Positions 33,079 through 45,779 of a stretch of DNA of 64,000 bases are shown one piece after another. Position 1 is the stretch's first letter; every line of letters starts with the position of its first letter. Source of the stretch: Vespula vulgaris (taxonomy: Eukaryota; Arthropoda; Insecta; Hymenoptera; Vespidae); contig NC_066600.1 of the NCBI RefSeq assembly GCF_905475345.1, forward strand, positions 440,001 through 504,000, written 5' to 3'. Both the position numbers and the translations under genes were made by a program. The notes below the pieces were generated by a model. That model was given only the letters and a program-made list of their open reading frames with translations. It was not told where the DNA came from and did not search any database.

Positions 33079-33478
33079 TTGTTCTTTTTGACAACGTCGA
33101 CTACTTTTCAGAGTGGAAAAAGGTAGACATAAGTAGGATTCTTCGATGAAATATTCTCCTCTTACGGAATATTACCTTGTTAGAAGAATTCTGCTTTGAA
33201 ACAGATTTCAGATACGACGTCGGACCCTCCTTTGTCAACCTATCTCTCCCAATCGATTATACTCCCTCGCTAAAGCTGCTTTCAGTTCCTTTGAAAAAGA
33301 AATGCTGTTTTCTCATTCCACCTATAGACTTTGGTAAAACAGAAGCATCTTAGTCTCGTTATATCGGATTACTTTCTATGATGTCAAAGTACGTATTCCC
33401 TAACAATATAAATTCTCTTTTGCTATGTATTTTTACGAATCGTTTTAAAACGAGAACCTTAAAAAGGAAAGGAAATAC

Positions 33479-33801
33479 CTTGTCTTTAAATCCAGCAATT
33501 TATAATATCTCCAAAAGGCAAAAATATATGGAAACCATTGATAATCCTCAATAATAAAATATTGCAGATCGTTGCTACAGTAACTCGATATGCGTTGCTC
33601 CAGCAGCACGCATAAGGTAGATGTGTATTTTCGTTTTTCTCCTTCTTTTAAATTCGAGCTATACCAAAGGCACATGTCACCGTCGATGAATAATGTATTC
33701 CTATAAAATTTGCAAAATAAAAACTGTAAAATTTTAAAAAACACCGTTTTAAACGATAACATCCGACAACTTCGGAAATATTGAATATTCAATTGGGTCA
33801 T
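33479..33801 (-). CDS. FIDGD-type exon, longest open version, unit 4
   Basis: An open minus-strand frame of 118 codons covers it: FIDGDMCLWYSSNLKEGEKR, KYTSTLCVLLEQRISSYCSN, DLQYFIIEDYQWFPYIFAFW, RYYKLLDLKTR, to a gtatttcc donor at about 33478. The peptide from FIDGD to IIEDY is recognisable in units 2, 3 and 5. The usual acceptor (gttacag) before FIDGD is lost here, so the exon's 5' limit is uncertain and the upstream residues may be intronic. No family recognised. Confidence 0.4.
33571..33584. promoter_or_regulatory. RFX X-box-like site, weak copy, unit 4
   Basis: GTTGCTACAGTAAC, degenerate relative to units 2, 3 and 5. Confidence 0.2.
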
Positions 33802-33839
33802 GGTAGGTGAAGGACGTGTTTTTCACGTAGTGGGTGAAG

Positions 33840-34680
33840 GATTATTCGATTTCCACATAAATATAATAATTCTTATGATATTAATTTCTTATAATATAAA
33901 TATAAGTAATATAAATATGAGAATTATAGGAAGAAACTAATTAGGTAATGTTTAATAATAATTATAATAACAAACAGGAAATCCTTCTGCAGCTAATTAA
34001 TTCCATCTGATCTAATTTTTACTTTTATAAAAATATCGGAAAAATAAATATTCCTTGCAAAGAAGCGATCAGTAAACATGAAGCAAAATGCTCGGGGCAA
34101 TATATGCTTATGCAATACAGATTAAAAGCAAACAAAAATAATATGTAGACGTCAAAGGAAATTCATTTCAATCAAAGCCATAATCGGCCCTTTTGACTCT
34201 TTTGACCGTGTAATAGGAAATGTTGATTGACTTGCGGAAAGTCCATTGAAAGGAAATACATCAAAGAGAGATCAAATAACGAAAAAAACAAATATGATCA
34301 AAGATCTTCTGATTCCATGTTTCATTACTACGTAATAAGGAAAAGTAAATATTTTAATTAAAATAATCCGAAAAGAACGAAAAGGGAATAATATCGCGAA
34401 AGAAGTTTTAATGCAATATTTTTTATCAATCGAACAGTATTGAAATAAATATTCAGAGCGGAACAAATTTCTCGGGGGATTTTACAAAGAGAAATATATT
34501 ATAATTTACGAAGAAAATTATGAAAATATAGGAAAAAGAGAGATCTTGGAACTAATTAAATAGGCATTAAAAATAGCCACTGAAAAGCAAGGTACAAAGT
34601 AAAATATCATTTTCGAACAAATTAGTTTCTGCTTGAAATAAATCAATATACCAAATCCTAAATTTTCATATAACTCGGAT
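33840..34680. other. Unit 4 spacer
   Basis: Conserved inter-exon sequence. No gene supported; the 64-codon frame at 34272-34466 is not kept in other units. Confidence 0.5.
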
Positions 34681-34685
34681 GCTTC

Positions 34686-34742
34686 TTAAACTTCTTCGGA
34701 AGATACTTTTGTTTTTCGGTTTTCTGCTGCAAACGGTCTCAT
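34686..34742 (-). CDS. C-terminal exon, 18 codons plus stop, unit 4
   Basis: Acceptor ctttttacag, MRPFAAENRKTKVSSEEV, stop. Joins in frame to the exon at 34868-34986. Compared with unit 2 it differs at two residues only. Confidence 0.55.
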   Translation of the reverse strand: MRPFAAENRKTKVSSEEV

Positions 34743-34867
34743 CTGTAAAAAGATGATCATTATAAAAATTAATGTTACATTGTTATATCATTCGAGTACA
34801 TAGTGTAATACTAAGTCTATCGTTCGTATATTCGTTCGTATATCGATTCGTATCTGATAGCATCTAC

Positions 34868-34986
34868 TCGTGCAGCTATAGCTTTCGAAATTTGATCTTG
34901 TGCATCTTTAGACAAATTAGGCTGTTTCCTAGTACGGGATAGTAAATAATATATAGATATAGTTGGCATGTATAACAAGATTGCAG
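34868..34986 (-). CDS. Penultimate C-terminal exon, unit 4
   Basis: 119 nt between acceptor cctcaactgacag and donor cga/gtagatg. Encodes AILLYMPTISIYYLLSRTRK then QPNLSKDAQDQISKAIAAR in phase with the next exon. Nearly identical to unit 2, with changes E to K, N to D and A to S, while surrounding unit sequence is more diverged. Confidence 0.55.
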
Positions 34987-35039
34987 CTGTCAGTTGAGGC
35001 GATAGCATTATTACGGGAATAACGCAAAAAGATATATGT

Positions 35040-35190
35040 ATACATTGAATGTACTATCGATATCTCGAATATCGCTTGTTAGTCGACTCGATACTTCCCC
35101 TTTATTATGATCGATTTTTATTATATGAGAAAGTATCCGAATAGAAACGAAAGTAAAAAGTGCTTACGATATCTACATTTTATTATGATT
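35040..35190 (-). pseudogene. Exon-like block FVSIRILSHIIKIDH, unit 4
   Basis: Minus strand: FVSIRILSHIIKIDHNKGEV then SSRLTSDIRDIDSTFN. Homologues in units 2, 3 and 5. A stop lies just upstream in this frame and no common acceptor is fixed. Confidence 0.35.
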
Positions 35191-35213
35191 TAAAAGAACA
35201 AATAACAAACTAC

Positions 35214-35356
35214 CCTTTATCTCTGTTAGAATTCAATTTGTTATAAAATTTACATTCTCGTTCAACATAAATACGTGCCAACATAATAGTATTTTCTTTA
35301 TCTTGGACCATTTCATTTGTCAATACGTTTATTATATTACCACCAAGTAATATCCT
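35214..35356 (-). CDS. 143-nt exon, unit 4
   Basis: Acceptor cttatttgtag, RILLGGNIINVLTNEMVQDK, ENTIMLARIYVERECKFYNK, LNSNRDK, donor gtagttt. Same length and splice phase as unit 3, with the peptide more conserved than a neutral comparison would suggest by eye. Family unknown. Confidence 0.5.
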
Positions 35357-35699
35357 CTACAAATAAGAAATATATTTAATGTAGTGGTTCGAGATGTAGG
35401 AATGAATTTAAACATAGGCGGTAAAAACGATGCCATCGGATTCGATAAGACCGAGCGCCCAGCCAAGCAAATAAATTTAATTAAAGATAAATAATTTAAT
35501 ATGCATTGATTACGAATAAAAAATTAATAAATCAATATTCGTTTATTACCAATAATAAATTAATAAGGTAATATTTATCGTCCGAAAAATAAATTTTATA
35601 TCTATGTTGATTACTATATAATTCAATATAATTTCAATTCAAAATTCAAATTACTATGTTAATATCTATATAATTCAATTTTGATGGGAGTATTTTTTG

Positions 35700-37560
35700 C
35701 TGCATTTATTTTTAACTATACAGACAGTTGAAGGAAGGAAATCTTGTTCTGTCAAAAATTAAGCCAGAAATTCCGATACCTCGATATCTTCGTTTAGTGT
35801 CTTTATTGTCGATGACTATTCCCTTAGCAACAGTATCTACATCATAACTTCCATATTGAAAACGCTTGAACCGAATATGAGCCACGCCCATTGGTACTGG
35901 CTGCGATCGATCGGAGCTACTAATTATTTCTGTCGTTAGAATCGTATCTTTTTCTTATTTCGTAGTAAAATTTCAAAATGTATCGTTTTTTTTTTCTCTT
36001 TTTTTCCAAGATTCATTTACAAGATGTAATAATAAATTTTAATTTTTAAAGTTTAAATGTTATTCGTGTAGATGCTTGTCGCGAAAGTACTCGTTGCAAA
36101 ACATCTTTAACGATTATATGAGATAGATACAGAAATTAAATAAATTACGAAGACGACCTCCCTTCGAATTTGCCAAGCCCTTGCCAAAACCGGTCGAAAA
36201 AAACGCGGTAAAGAATGAGGGCAAAAATAATGGGAGAACGTTACACCATTACGGAATTTATAAAACTCAGAAATGTGATATTTCTCTTTTTACATCTATA
36301 TCCTTCTTCAAATAGTTCAAAATTGTTTTCTGCTCAATATTTAGTTCCTTAGCGACATCAAAATGTATCGAGTTTCTTCTTTATTTTTGCTCATTTTCAA
36401 GATATTATAATTTACGTTTAAATGTTACTCGTGTAGATACTTGTCGCAAAGATATTTATCGCAAAATATTTGACAATTATTCCGTTACGAGATAGATTCA
36501 GAAATTGGATAAATTACGAGAAGGATTTCTCTTCGAATTTGCAAAGCCGTTACCAAAATCGGTCGAAAGAAATGCATTTGAAAAATGAAGGAAGAACGTT
36601 ACGCCATTACGAAATATTTATTATATTTTTTATATTTTTTATTTACGTTACGCCATTACGGGATATTTCTTATATTTTTTTTATATCTATCTTTCAAATG
36701 GTCCGAAAGTGTTTTCTAGTCAATATTTAATTCCTTAATGACTTCGTCAACGGCAATTGTCTCATAAATTATTCTCATATCGAAGCCCATTAACGCTATT
36801 ACGTGCTGCATATTGCATCGATCTCACTCACATTGCATCGATCAATAAACATGACAAATCTTTTTGATTGACTTTTATTTGGCTTTAGTCGTATCCTTCT
36901 TTTTTTTTTTTTTTTTTTTTTATAGGAAACAAAATGTATCGATTTTTTTATTTTTTTATTTTTGCTCATTTTTAAGCCATAATTGAAACGTTTAAATGCT
37001 ACTCGAGTAGATGCTTGTCGCGAAAGTACTTGTTGCAAAACATTTGACAATTATTCCGTTACGAGATAGATATATCAGATAAATTAGGAAGACGATCCCC
37101 CTTCGAATTTGCACAAATTCCTTTGTCAAAACCGGTCGAAAGAAATGCATTTGAAAAATGAAGGGGGAACGTTACGCCATTGTGAAAAACTCGAAAATGG
37201 AATATTCTTTATTTTCCATCCTCTTTCAATTGGTTCAAAATTGTTTTCTGGTCAATTTTTAGTTCTTTAGCGACATCATCTAGATCAGTTCATAGAAAAA
37301 TGTTATAACTTACTTTCATATTGGGAAGATTGAAGCTGCTACATGCTCGGCCCAGCCATACTGCGTCGACGAAGAAACATCACAAATCTTTTTGATTGAC
37401 TTTTAATTGACTTGGGGCACGTTTTTCTTTGCTTTTCTCTTTTCCTTTTCCTTTTTTTTTTTGAAATACAATTTTTTTGAATTTTTTTCTGTATTTTCAT
37501 TGATATTCCAGATATTTTGATAAATTTTATTTTTAACAAATTATATAGAAATAGACGAAT
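35700..37560 (-). repeat. Mariner-derived module array, unit 4 (four modules)
   Basis: The first module (35940-35790) is clean over VAHIRFKRFQYGSYDVDTVA then KGIVIDN. The second is truncated near 36350, where gcgacatca runs directly into aaatgtatcgag of the next module. The third (36700-36900) and fourth (37230-37420) keep KRFVMFIDRC and the linker. Homology to the paired helix-turn-helix of mariner transposases as in units 3 and 5. Stops present. Confidence 0.6.
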
Positions 37561-37595
37561 ATAAACATACCCGTTTTAAAAATACTCTTAAAAAA

Positions 37596-37800
37596 TCAGT
37601 TGCAAAACTTAAAAATCTCTTTTCTGTCACACGCTATGATATAACATTTCACTGCAGCTATTGAGCCTCCTTTTTCTCCTAACGATTGGAACTTCAGCGA
37701 CGAAGATGTGGACGAAATATGAACTAAGTCTATCTCATTGGTGTGTAAGGCTGTGTTAGTGTTTCCCTCTGACGCACACATAATAATAGGTATTATATAG
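37596..37800 (-). pseudogene. Serine-rich exon block, unit 4
   Basis: Open frame MCASEGNTNTALHTNEIDLV, HISSTSSSLKFQSLGEKGGS, IAAVKC; same frame as unit 2. Flanking splice sites not fixed. Confidence 0.45.
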
Positions 37801-38640
37801 GTTCGAGCCAGTAGGTTTAATAAAGTGTAAAAACAAACTTTTCAGTTTCAGATATATATATTGTTTTTTCACAACAAAGTATATCAAAATACACGTAGTT
37901 AATACACACATAGACATAGGATAGATACAATTTGTTTGTCGATAAATATAAAGAATACAATAAATATGCGTAAATAAACATAGGATAGATACAATTTGTT
38001 TTTCGATAAATACAAGAATACAATAGAATGCAATAAATATGATAGATAAGACCTAGTACAGTAGTAAATCTGTGAGAGAAAAGTAAAACTTTGTGGAACG
38101 TTTTTTTAAAAATAATTATACACAATGTGACGTGAACCCCTACAGAGCAAACCATAACAACGTAGCGCTGGAAGAAAGATCTCTTGGATAACGTGGAAAC
38201 GAACTCGTGTTTTAATCCATTAAGAAAACAGCAGGATTAGAGACGTGTTCGGTATTGTTATACTTCTTTCCCTATAGCTTGTGGATTAATATTTTGCAGA
38301 CCCTATGACAATCGATGCATTATAATATAAATGGTTATAACAAAAACATGCTTATAATAAATACTTAAAAAATATGTTACCTGCTACGTATTGTATAAAC
38401 ACCGTGCTTGTAGTCGCTTATACAGCTGCTAAAACCTGTTTTGTAGTGGTTGTACTCTCATCTCATTGCTCCTGTTTCTGTTATATTTTTCTGTCTTCAA
38501 TAGTTGAAATGACAACTATTGTATTCGCGTCGATTCATCAATGTTTATCTAACGCATTGTTTCATTTCGATTGCCTGGCGCAATTTTTCCAATCATTCAT
38601 TCGTCATCTTTCGAATGGACGGCTATTAATTCCAAATTAA
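37800..38640 (-). other. Unit 4 intervening region
   Basis: Aligns with 13200-13880. Contains a duplicated stretch (acataggatagatacaatttgtttttcgataaata occurs twice, 37910-38010). The donor complement gttacctgctac is at about 38378. No intact exon assigned. Confidence 0.4.
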
Positions 38641-38932
38641 TTGAATAATATTGCCAAGTTGAAATCAAAGTGATCTCATCGACTGGTTAAATGTTCAGCA
38701 GCTTTCATGAACTTTTTGTCATTGCTTTTCTTTCCACTTGGAACAAATCGTTTTGTTGGAAAGCTTTTCAAATTCGATGGGAAGTAGTTTTTTTTAACTT
38801 ATCTAATTTCTTTTCCATATCATCAAAGGGTTAATCCTCCAATACATTGATTGGTATTTGTGTGACAAGCATTTAAACGAGCAGCTCGTGTATCTTTCAC
38901 TACGACAACCCTTCCTGTTTTTCTTTGAAAAC
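38640..38932 (-). pseudogene. N-terminal exon block, unit 4
   Basis: Minus strand reads RVVVVKDTRAARLNACHTNT then NQCIGGLTL, after a one-base shift DDMEKKLDKLKK, after another NYFPSNLKSFPTKRFVPSGK and KSNDKKFMKAAEHLTSR, stop. The same three blocks in the same order are in units 2, 3 and 5. Two frameshifts indicate decay, unless sequencing indels in A runs are responsible. Confidence 0.4.
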
Positions 38933-39039
38933 CTTGAAATAATTCAATTGGAAATATACATTATATCATGGCCACACAAATAATTGATTCTGAAGCTTCT
39001 CCGCAGACCCATAGATAATGTTTCTTTGGAGGATTTTAA

Positions 39040-39140
39040 AATAAGATATAAATTCCATTTTTTCCATTTTTGCAAAATCAATTGCAATCAAATTGCATAA
39101 GCAATTTTGCTAAACGTGGTATCATTTTGACAATGCCTAA
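39040..39140 (-). pseudogene. Exon relic (LYLILKSSKETLSMG), unit 4
   Basis: After a ttttattag acceptor at 39137 the minus strand has MIPRLAKLL, a short insertion, then QKWKKWNLYLILKSSKETLS. Unit 2 (14270-14410) reads RIIPGLTELILQRRKAYPTR then IYLILKSSKKHYLRI. Conserved between units 2 and 4 only. Confidence 0.35.
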
Positions 39141-39309
39141 TAAAAAAGTAGATATATTACATTTACAAAAGTTAATGTATCATTCTAAAATTGAAATAAA
39201 CTCGAATGAAATATACCAAAACTGTTTGAAGCCACGAATGCCTCAAATATTGTAGAAATATTTGAAGCTACAAAAGCCACTCTACCGTCTATATCTTCAA
39301 ATGTCTTAG

Positions 39310-39400
39310 ATTCATTATTTTTCTATTCTTCCTGCAGGTTGCAAAGTTCGTATATAGCTTTTCTTCCTTCTTCGCTTAAAAATTGTAAGAATAGAAATCA
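39310..39400 (-). pseudogene. Exon relic (FLSEEGRKAIYELCNLQEE), unit 4
   Basis: Minus-strand frame FLSEEGRKAIYELCNLQEE then a stop and KNNES. The unit 2 version (14580-14670) reads SLSKEKREAIYESSDLSEK, stop, KNNES. The pattern is kept but both have the stop at the same place, so either the stop is real or a splice donor precedes it. Confidence 0.35.
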
Positions 39401-39532
39401 AGAAGCTTTGCTAATTCTCTCACAGAAGCAAATTTTACTCCTATAATAGAAAAAACTATTTACTACTATAATAGAAAAAAATTAACAAACGTTATAGTGA
39501 TGTAAGGCATACGATGTGAAACAAAAACTAAC

Positions 39533-39589
39533 CTTTTTAAATGGAGTTGGCAGTATTTCATGAAAGTTTCGTTCTCTGATTCGTTTCAT
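39533..39589 (-). CDS. First coding exon, open, unit 4
   Basis: ATG at 39589, MKRIRERNFHEILPTPFKK, donor gttagt at 39532. The upstream exon ends at cag/gtaactatg (low end 39740). Basic N-terminus without a signal peptide. Confidence 0.45.
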
Positions 39590-39837
39590 TCGATGACAGA
39601 TGACTTATATTTAAATATTACATCGAAAATCTGTTATTTTGTAATCTTGGATAACAAATTTGTGTAAGAGTCAAACATGTAAACAGTAATAACATGAACA
39701 ATAGATATCAGTAAAAAACGCAGTGGAAATCATAGTTACCTGACATTATCATTTATATACAGAAATGTTTGAAATCTAACAGTCTTTCCATTTCACATTT
39801 AATTTCTTAGTCTTTATACTTATTAGTACGTTAATTT

Positions 39838-39960
39838 GGGAAAAACGTTCCTTTGTATTTCACCGGCCGGTAATACCATTCTAGTACAACTCAGATGATA
39901 GAAGCAATCAATTTGGCGCGCTTTCTAAAGGCGACTTTTCATCGAACGTTTTGGAAACGG
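39838..39960. promoter_or_regulatory. Possible bidirectional promoter, unit 4
   Basis: accggccggtaat (from 39862) and ttggcgcgctttc are shared with unit 2. Lies between the minus-strand N-terminal exons and plus-strand mariner modules. Confidence 0.35.
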
Positions 39961-40019
39961 TCTAAAATGTATTTGTTTACTTATTTGAAAGTTGTTATGC
40001 CATAAAAGTGAAAAGGAAC

Positions 40020-41690
40020 GAAGAAAAAATTTGATTGGGAATTTCTGTTACAAGAGAGGATAAAATGTGATTGAAATTGCTAAAAAAATTAGCGACGTTT
40101 AGGGATGACGTGGAATAAAGGCTCTTCGCAAGTGTTTTCGTTAAAGTGCTTTCAATACTGTAGTTTTGATGAAAATGGTACTATCGACGTTGGCAAAGAA
40201 TTAGACGATTACGAGACAGTTTTGAACGAGTATGAAAGGGAGCTCCATGTTGTGTGCGGCTTCATAAATACGGAAAAGTTTAATTGAAAGATTAACGATT
40301 CTATTAAAAAAAAAAAAAAAAAAAATCTATTATTCTATAGATAAATATATGTTAATCTATAATTATTAAATACCGATTAATAATATATATAATTATTATT
40401 AAATATAATTATTATAATTATTAAATAGTAAATTAAATTAATTACAATTATAGAAATCCATTAATCTATAGATTGTAATAAAATAAAATGAAACTTAATC
40501 AAAGTATCCGTAAAACGACTCGTTACTGAAGGTAATTTAAGAACATTATCATCATGAGGAGGAAGAAGAAGAAGAAGAAACTGCTCCTGCGGGATCAGAC
40601 TATTGATTATAGTCTGACTGTCTAGTGTAAGTAATTCGAATCAATTTATTTTTGAGATAAAATAGAAAAGATGTTTTTCTTCCAACTTGATATTTGAGTC
40701 TCGCATTTATAACGAACGTATAGAATTACTAATAACATTACTATCACATTATTTAAAAATTATCTCATCCGTAATTAATTAATTTGTGTCGTTTAGGGAT
40801 CGACTAGTGTCAAGACTCTTCGCCAGTGTGTCGTGCGATATACTGTATGTGTTTTATGTACTGTGTAATTATACACTGTGGCTAGATACTGTAATTATAT
40901 ACTGTAACTGTGACGAAAATGCTACTAGCAACAGTGACAAAAAACTGATGTCGTTAAGAAACAGTTTTGAACAGTTTGAAAAACAGTCCGAAAAACAGTT
41001 GTATGCATAACAAATGTGTGCATAAAAAATATGTGCATGAAAAATGAAAACTTTAGTGGGATGAACTTCTATTTGCATATCGTTAATAAAATTAAACGAT
41101 GCCGAAGTCTTCCTCAAGAGAGAACGAAATTATCATCATGAGAAGAAAGAAGAAGATACTGTTCCTGCCGATTCAAGCTATTGGTTCCACCATCTAATGT
41201 AAGTAATTCGAAAAAATTTATTTTTGAGATAAAATACGAAGAACGTTTTTCGATCAACTTAATATTTAAATCTCGCATTTAACGAACGTATAAAATTACT
41301 AATAACATTACTATCACATTATTTAAAAATTAGATTATACGTAATTAATTGATTTGTGACATTTAGGGATCGAGGCAGTGTCAAGATTCTTCGCATGTGT
41401 TTTCGTCAAGTGTTTCGATACCGTAGTTGTGATCAGACTTTATAATATTAGCGACGCGGCTTTATAATATAACGAACAGTTTTGAACGTTTTCGAAAAAA
41501 TGTCGGATGTGCCGTGTGATTAATAAGGAAAAGTATAATTGAACTTTTATTCGCAAATCGTAAATAAAATTAAACGATACCGATACCTCAAACGGCGCAT
41601 CATGAACAATAATGTGAGAACGAGATCATCATGAGAAGAAAGATGACGCAACCGTCGCTGCCGATTCGACTATTGATTACAACGTCTAAT
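40020..41690 (+). repeat. Mariner-derived modules in plus orientation, unit 4 (three)
   Basis: Three plus-strand modules near 40080-40290, 40790-41120 and 41340-41600. The first reads DENGTIDVGKELDDYETVLN; the second DENATSNSDKKLMSLRNSF; the second also keeps KLNDAEVFLKRERN (about 41090), matching KRNETEVFLKRLIT of unit 2. Each is followed by a shared tail (ttcgaatcaatttatttttgagataaaata). All contain stops. Unit 2 has one such module and unit 3 a fragment, so this side is also amplified. Confidence 0.55.
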
Positions 41691-42380
41691 GTGAGTAATT
41701 CGAAACATTCTAGTAATTTATAAATTGCTAGAAATAAAATAAGAAGAATGTTTTCCCCTCAACTTAATATTTAACGAACGTATAGAATTACACGAAATAA
41801 CTTTAGTATCACATCATTTAAAAATTAGATTATGTTATTTATAATTAGATTATATCCGATAAAGCGCTATAATAATGATAATAATAAATACGCTTCACTC
41901 AGACTTTTAAGAAATGTTCTCAAATCTCTATGCTCAAGTAAAAAATCTAAAGCCGATTAGAGAAAATGAAGTATTAAGTCTATTTCTCATTTTTCATAAA
42001 AATTTTCAAGTCAATGAAATAATCCATGAATTTTATATTTATCAATTCTAAAACATTTAAATATCCTTCATTTTAAAACGTTGTAAACATTTAATAAAAG
42101 GAGCTTACATAAAACATCGATACTACACAGAAACAGACACAGCACAGATACAGACATTACACAAATTATACGCATTAAAAGAACATTTCTCGACTGCGAA
42201 ACATCGTACTGAGATAAATCGGATATAAGTAATATTAAGAAAGAAATGTATATAAACCTATCTGTAGACAATCTTTTCATTTAAAAAGAATTTCTTTTGC
42301 TTTTCCCCTTTTTTTTTAATTTCAATCAATCTCTTCTTAATTTTTCTGTAATTTAAATTTTTTTAATGTTTACATAAATG
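41690..42380. other. AT-rich spacer, unit 4
   Basis: Aligns with 15720-16530 of unit 2 with moderate divergence. No gene supported. Confidence 0.5.
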
Positions 42381-42699
42381 TAATGTGTAATATGTAATAT
42401 ACATATAGAAGTATTATACTTATAAATTAATAATTAAACGCAAACATATATACATATATATATATATATATATAAATACATCAATCTACTCAACCAAGAT
42501 ATATTCTACGATTTAATATATAAATTAATATATCAGACGTTTTCGAACAAATCATTTTTCTGAATTTTTACGTATAATTCAATGTGTTAATGATAAATTA
42601 ATGAATTAATTAATAATCTTAATAAATTAATTTATAATTTATAGAGAATAAAATTACTATTTAATAGAAATTTTTGATTGTATACTATTCTGTAAGCAA

Positions 42700-44520
42700 A
42701 AATTGCAAAAAATCCTGTATTATAATAGAAAAATGTTGTGACACTCCATACAGAGTATCTCAAATACTTCTACAACATTTCTAAAACATTCCGGGACTTA
42801 TACTCAAATTTAAACGCATCCAAAGATTCTAGATCAAATTTAAATTCGGATTATATGGAGGTCGTTTAAGCCTGCTAACAGTATTTTGATTTAAACGATT
42901 TTGCGCGACACGAGACGAGGCTTAGGATCACTACCACATTGAAATATCCAACTACTGTCCATAACAAACTTTGCGAAGAGCATCATGTCGGTTTTTAATA
43001 CTTCGATGTATTATTATTCTTCCATAATATTTTTAATTTGCGCCATGAACGGCTCAAGATCTTGACCAAAAATGGAAGCTTGGATCAAGATATTCTTACT
43101 TTTGTATTTTGTTGTTAGGATCTAACAAAGAATGTCCCGTCTCTTACTTTTGTGTAGCTAATACCCAACAAATTACGTCGCGATCAAATAATCTGAATTA
43201 GACGACACCATTAAATAGCACATTGAATTAACAATCAATTGACCTATGAGGGACTTCCTAAAGCAATTTTAAATCAATTTTTTTTTGTAAAGGTTTATGC
43301 CGCATAATCCGAAATTTTTAATTTTTTATTCAATAAAAGCCGCCGTAAAAATAAATTTTCAAATTGTCCAGTGTGTAATTAAACGCTTGAAAAATTCCAG
43401 AAAATTCCACGTAAAATTTAAAAAGAAAAAAAAAAAACGGAACAGTGGGCACCGTGGCGTAAAAAGAAGAATTATTATTATTCGGCAGAAGAATTATTCT
43501 TTCCGCCGAAGTACCAGACAAACGTAATCAGACAAATGTTCATGTTTTTATATTTTTGTGTACCTTAAATAAAAAGAATCATATTCAAGAAAATCTTAAA
43601 TATATTTTGAATATATGAGTAAAAGAATGGAAAGACCATAACGGCATTAAACGATAGGCCAACATTACCTGTTATTTGAAAATTACGAAATAATTTGCGT
43701 ATAATATTAGAACGCAATTTCTAGCCCGATGCCACTTAAATGAGTCATCAAAGTTCTTACGACGGAAAAAACATCTATCACACAAGATAAAAAATACAAT
43801 GTTTGTTGTTTACTTAATCGCAAAAGTATGCAATTTTGAAAGTTTGAAGGAAAAATGATGATTTATAGAAAATATATATGAACTTTGTTTAACATCTTTC
43901 GGATTATATGGAGAACGTGACGTTAGAACGGCACTAATTACAAAAAAAATTGATTGACTCGATTCGTATTTGCTCTAAGAAATCCAACATTGGTTAATTG
44001 ATTATTAATACAATGTGCTTTTTAATGATGTCCGCTAATTCAGATTATTCGGCCACGATGTAATTTGATGCGTACGAGCAACACAAAAGTAAAAGACTGG
44101 ACATTCTTTGTTAAATCTTAACAACAAAATACAAGAGTAAGAATATCTTGATCCTAGCATCCATTCTTGGTCAAGATGTTGAGCCGTTCATGGCGCAAAT
44201 TAAAAATATTATGGAAGAATTATTAATACATCGAAGTATTAAAAACCGACATGATGCTCTTCGCAAAGTTTGTTATGGACAGTAGTTGGATATTTCAATG
44301 TGGTAGTGATCCTAAGCCTCGTCTCGTGTCGCGCAAAATCGTTTAAATCAAAATACTGTTAGCAGGCTTAAACGACCTCCATATAATCCGAATTTAAATT
44401 TGATCTAGAATCTTTGGTAGCATTTAAACTTGAGTATTAATGACGGAAAGTTTTAGAAATATTGCAGAAATATTTAAGATACTCTATGCAGAGCGACACA
44501 ACATTTCGCAGATTATTACA
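42700..44520 (+). mobile_element. Tc1-like transposase relic with fold-back arm, copy 2
   Basis: Nearly identical by eye to 16860-18620, including the inverted C-terminal arm and the N-terminal motif FQIVQCVIKRLKNS. One extra stretch (about 43690-43730) and one lost stretch distinguish the copies. The plus-strand frame at 44440-44643 (MTESFRNIAEIFKILYAERH) is the relic's C-terminus running into an AT tract. Confidence 0.7.
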
Positions 44521-44607
44521 CAAAACCTTTTGAAATTTATGCTTAAAAAATTGCATACCTTTACATATTACATCAAATATTCAAAAGTAATTTATTATAT
44601 ATTAAAG

Positions 44608-44644
<37 letters not shown>

Positions 44645-45130
44645 TATTTATTAAACATTTAACTAATAACATTAATTTAAGAACGGAGAATTATATATAT
44701 ATATATTATATAAAATACATAAAAAAATATATGAACATTTAATAATATGAAAGATATTGTCAGTACGAACATGTCTGGATCTTCTTGATTTTCTACTGAC
44801 TCATGCCGAACTCATGAAAACGATATTCTATGCAAAGGATATTTTACTAAATAGTAATGTATTGTATCGTTTAGCCGATAAATTATATCAATATACGTTT
44901 TTTTTTTATAATTTTTGTAACATTTAAGTTTTTTGTGAAGGTTTTGCCAATTATATTTTTACTTCTTTCGAAATATATATCATGTTAAATGTCATGTAAT
45001 CTACTCATATAAATAATTTGTCGTCTTTCCCTCTATAAATCAATTATTTTAATATGAATACATTAAATTGATTGAAAAAAAATTTAAGAAAATCGTTTGT
45101 CTAAGTACATTTTTGTCTGGTAGTGTTTAG

Positions 45131-45156
45131 GTGTGTGTGTGTGTGTGTGTGTGTGT
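45131..45156. repeat. (GT)n microsatellite
   Basis: About 13 uninterrupted GT dinucleotides. Confidence 0.95.
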
Positions 45157-45258
45157 AGTGGGTCTTTCGATTTATTAAATATTTAAAAATGATTAAAATA
45201 TATATATACACAAAGAACATATATCGGGTTTTCATCTTTTTTAAATACTTATAAATTT

Positions 45259-45450
45259 TTAGCGTTTTGAATAATAATAGATAGCAAAATACGTACAAGC
45301 TAATAAATTAAGATATATAAATAAGCAAATTGTTATAAATACTAACATGTTATTTGATGTCGTATTGTTACTTGACTCTTCCTTCATTTTCACAGCGTGT
45401 ATCACGGAACGCGTGCAATGTATGAATTTCTGAAAAATTGTCACGAAACT
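45259..45450 (-). CDS. Last exon with membrane segment, diverged copy
   Basis: Minus strand: acceptor ttattttttcag, SFVTIFQKFIHCTRSVIHAV, KMKEESSNNTTSNN, then from the ATG at 45348 a 29-residue membrane segment starting MLVFITICLFIYLNLLACTY and ending YYYSKR, stop at 45259. Aligned with the frame at 47207-47302, differences in the codons for C, I, C, T and I are synonymous, which favours protein-level constraint. Best evidence in the window that this exon type is translated. Likely a tail-anchored C-terminus; could also be an independent micropeptide. Confidence 0.5.
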   Translation of the reverse strand, partial: SFVTIFQKFIHCTRSVIHAVKMKEESSNNTTSNNMLVFITICLFIYLNLLACTYFAIYYYSKR

Positions 45451-45779
45451 CTGAAAAAATAATGAAAAGGATTATATTAGTTTAGGTATATGTAGGAAAA
45501 AATATTATATAAAAATAAAAATATTAAGTTAATTGTAAAGAAAATGGAAGGACTAGCTAAAATATTTCTCGTACTTATCTAATCATACTTATCTCATCCT
45601 AATTATCTAACATTTTGAATTAAATTTCACATTTTATTATAACATTTCTACATAACATATTTACTACTTATATTGAAACTTATACGAAACGTTTCTTGGT
45701 ATTACTCAAACATAAATAATCAAATTTGATAAAACTGCCGCGCTTTAAAAGGCGGCTTTTCATTGAATATTTTTGTAAT

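Larger units (their letters stand above)
30461..45490. repeat. Duplicated unit 4
   Basis: Full unit with the landmark at 30485, donor at 31088, GAGCATGCGCC at 31359, acidic exon, FIDGD-type exon, intact C-terminal exon pair, 143-nt exon, four mariner modules, open first coding exon, plus-strand mariner modules (three) and a Tc1-like relic. In its N-terminal exons and Tc1 insertion it pairs with unit 2. Confidence 0.65.
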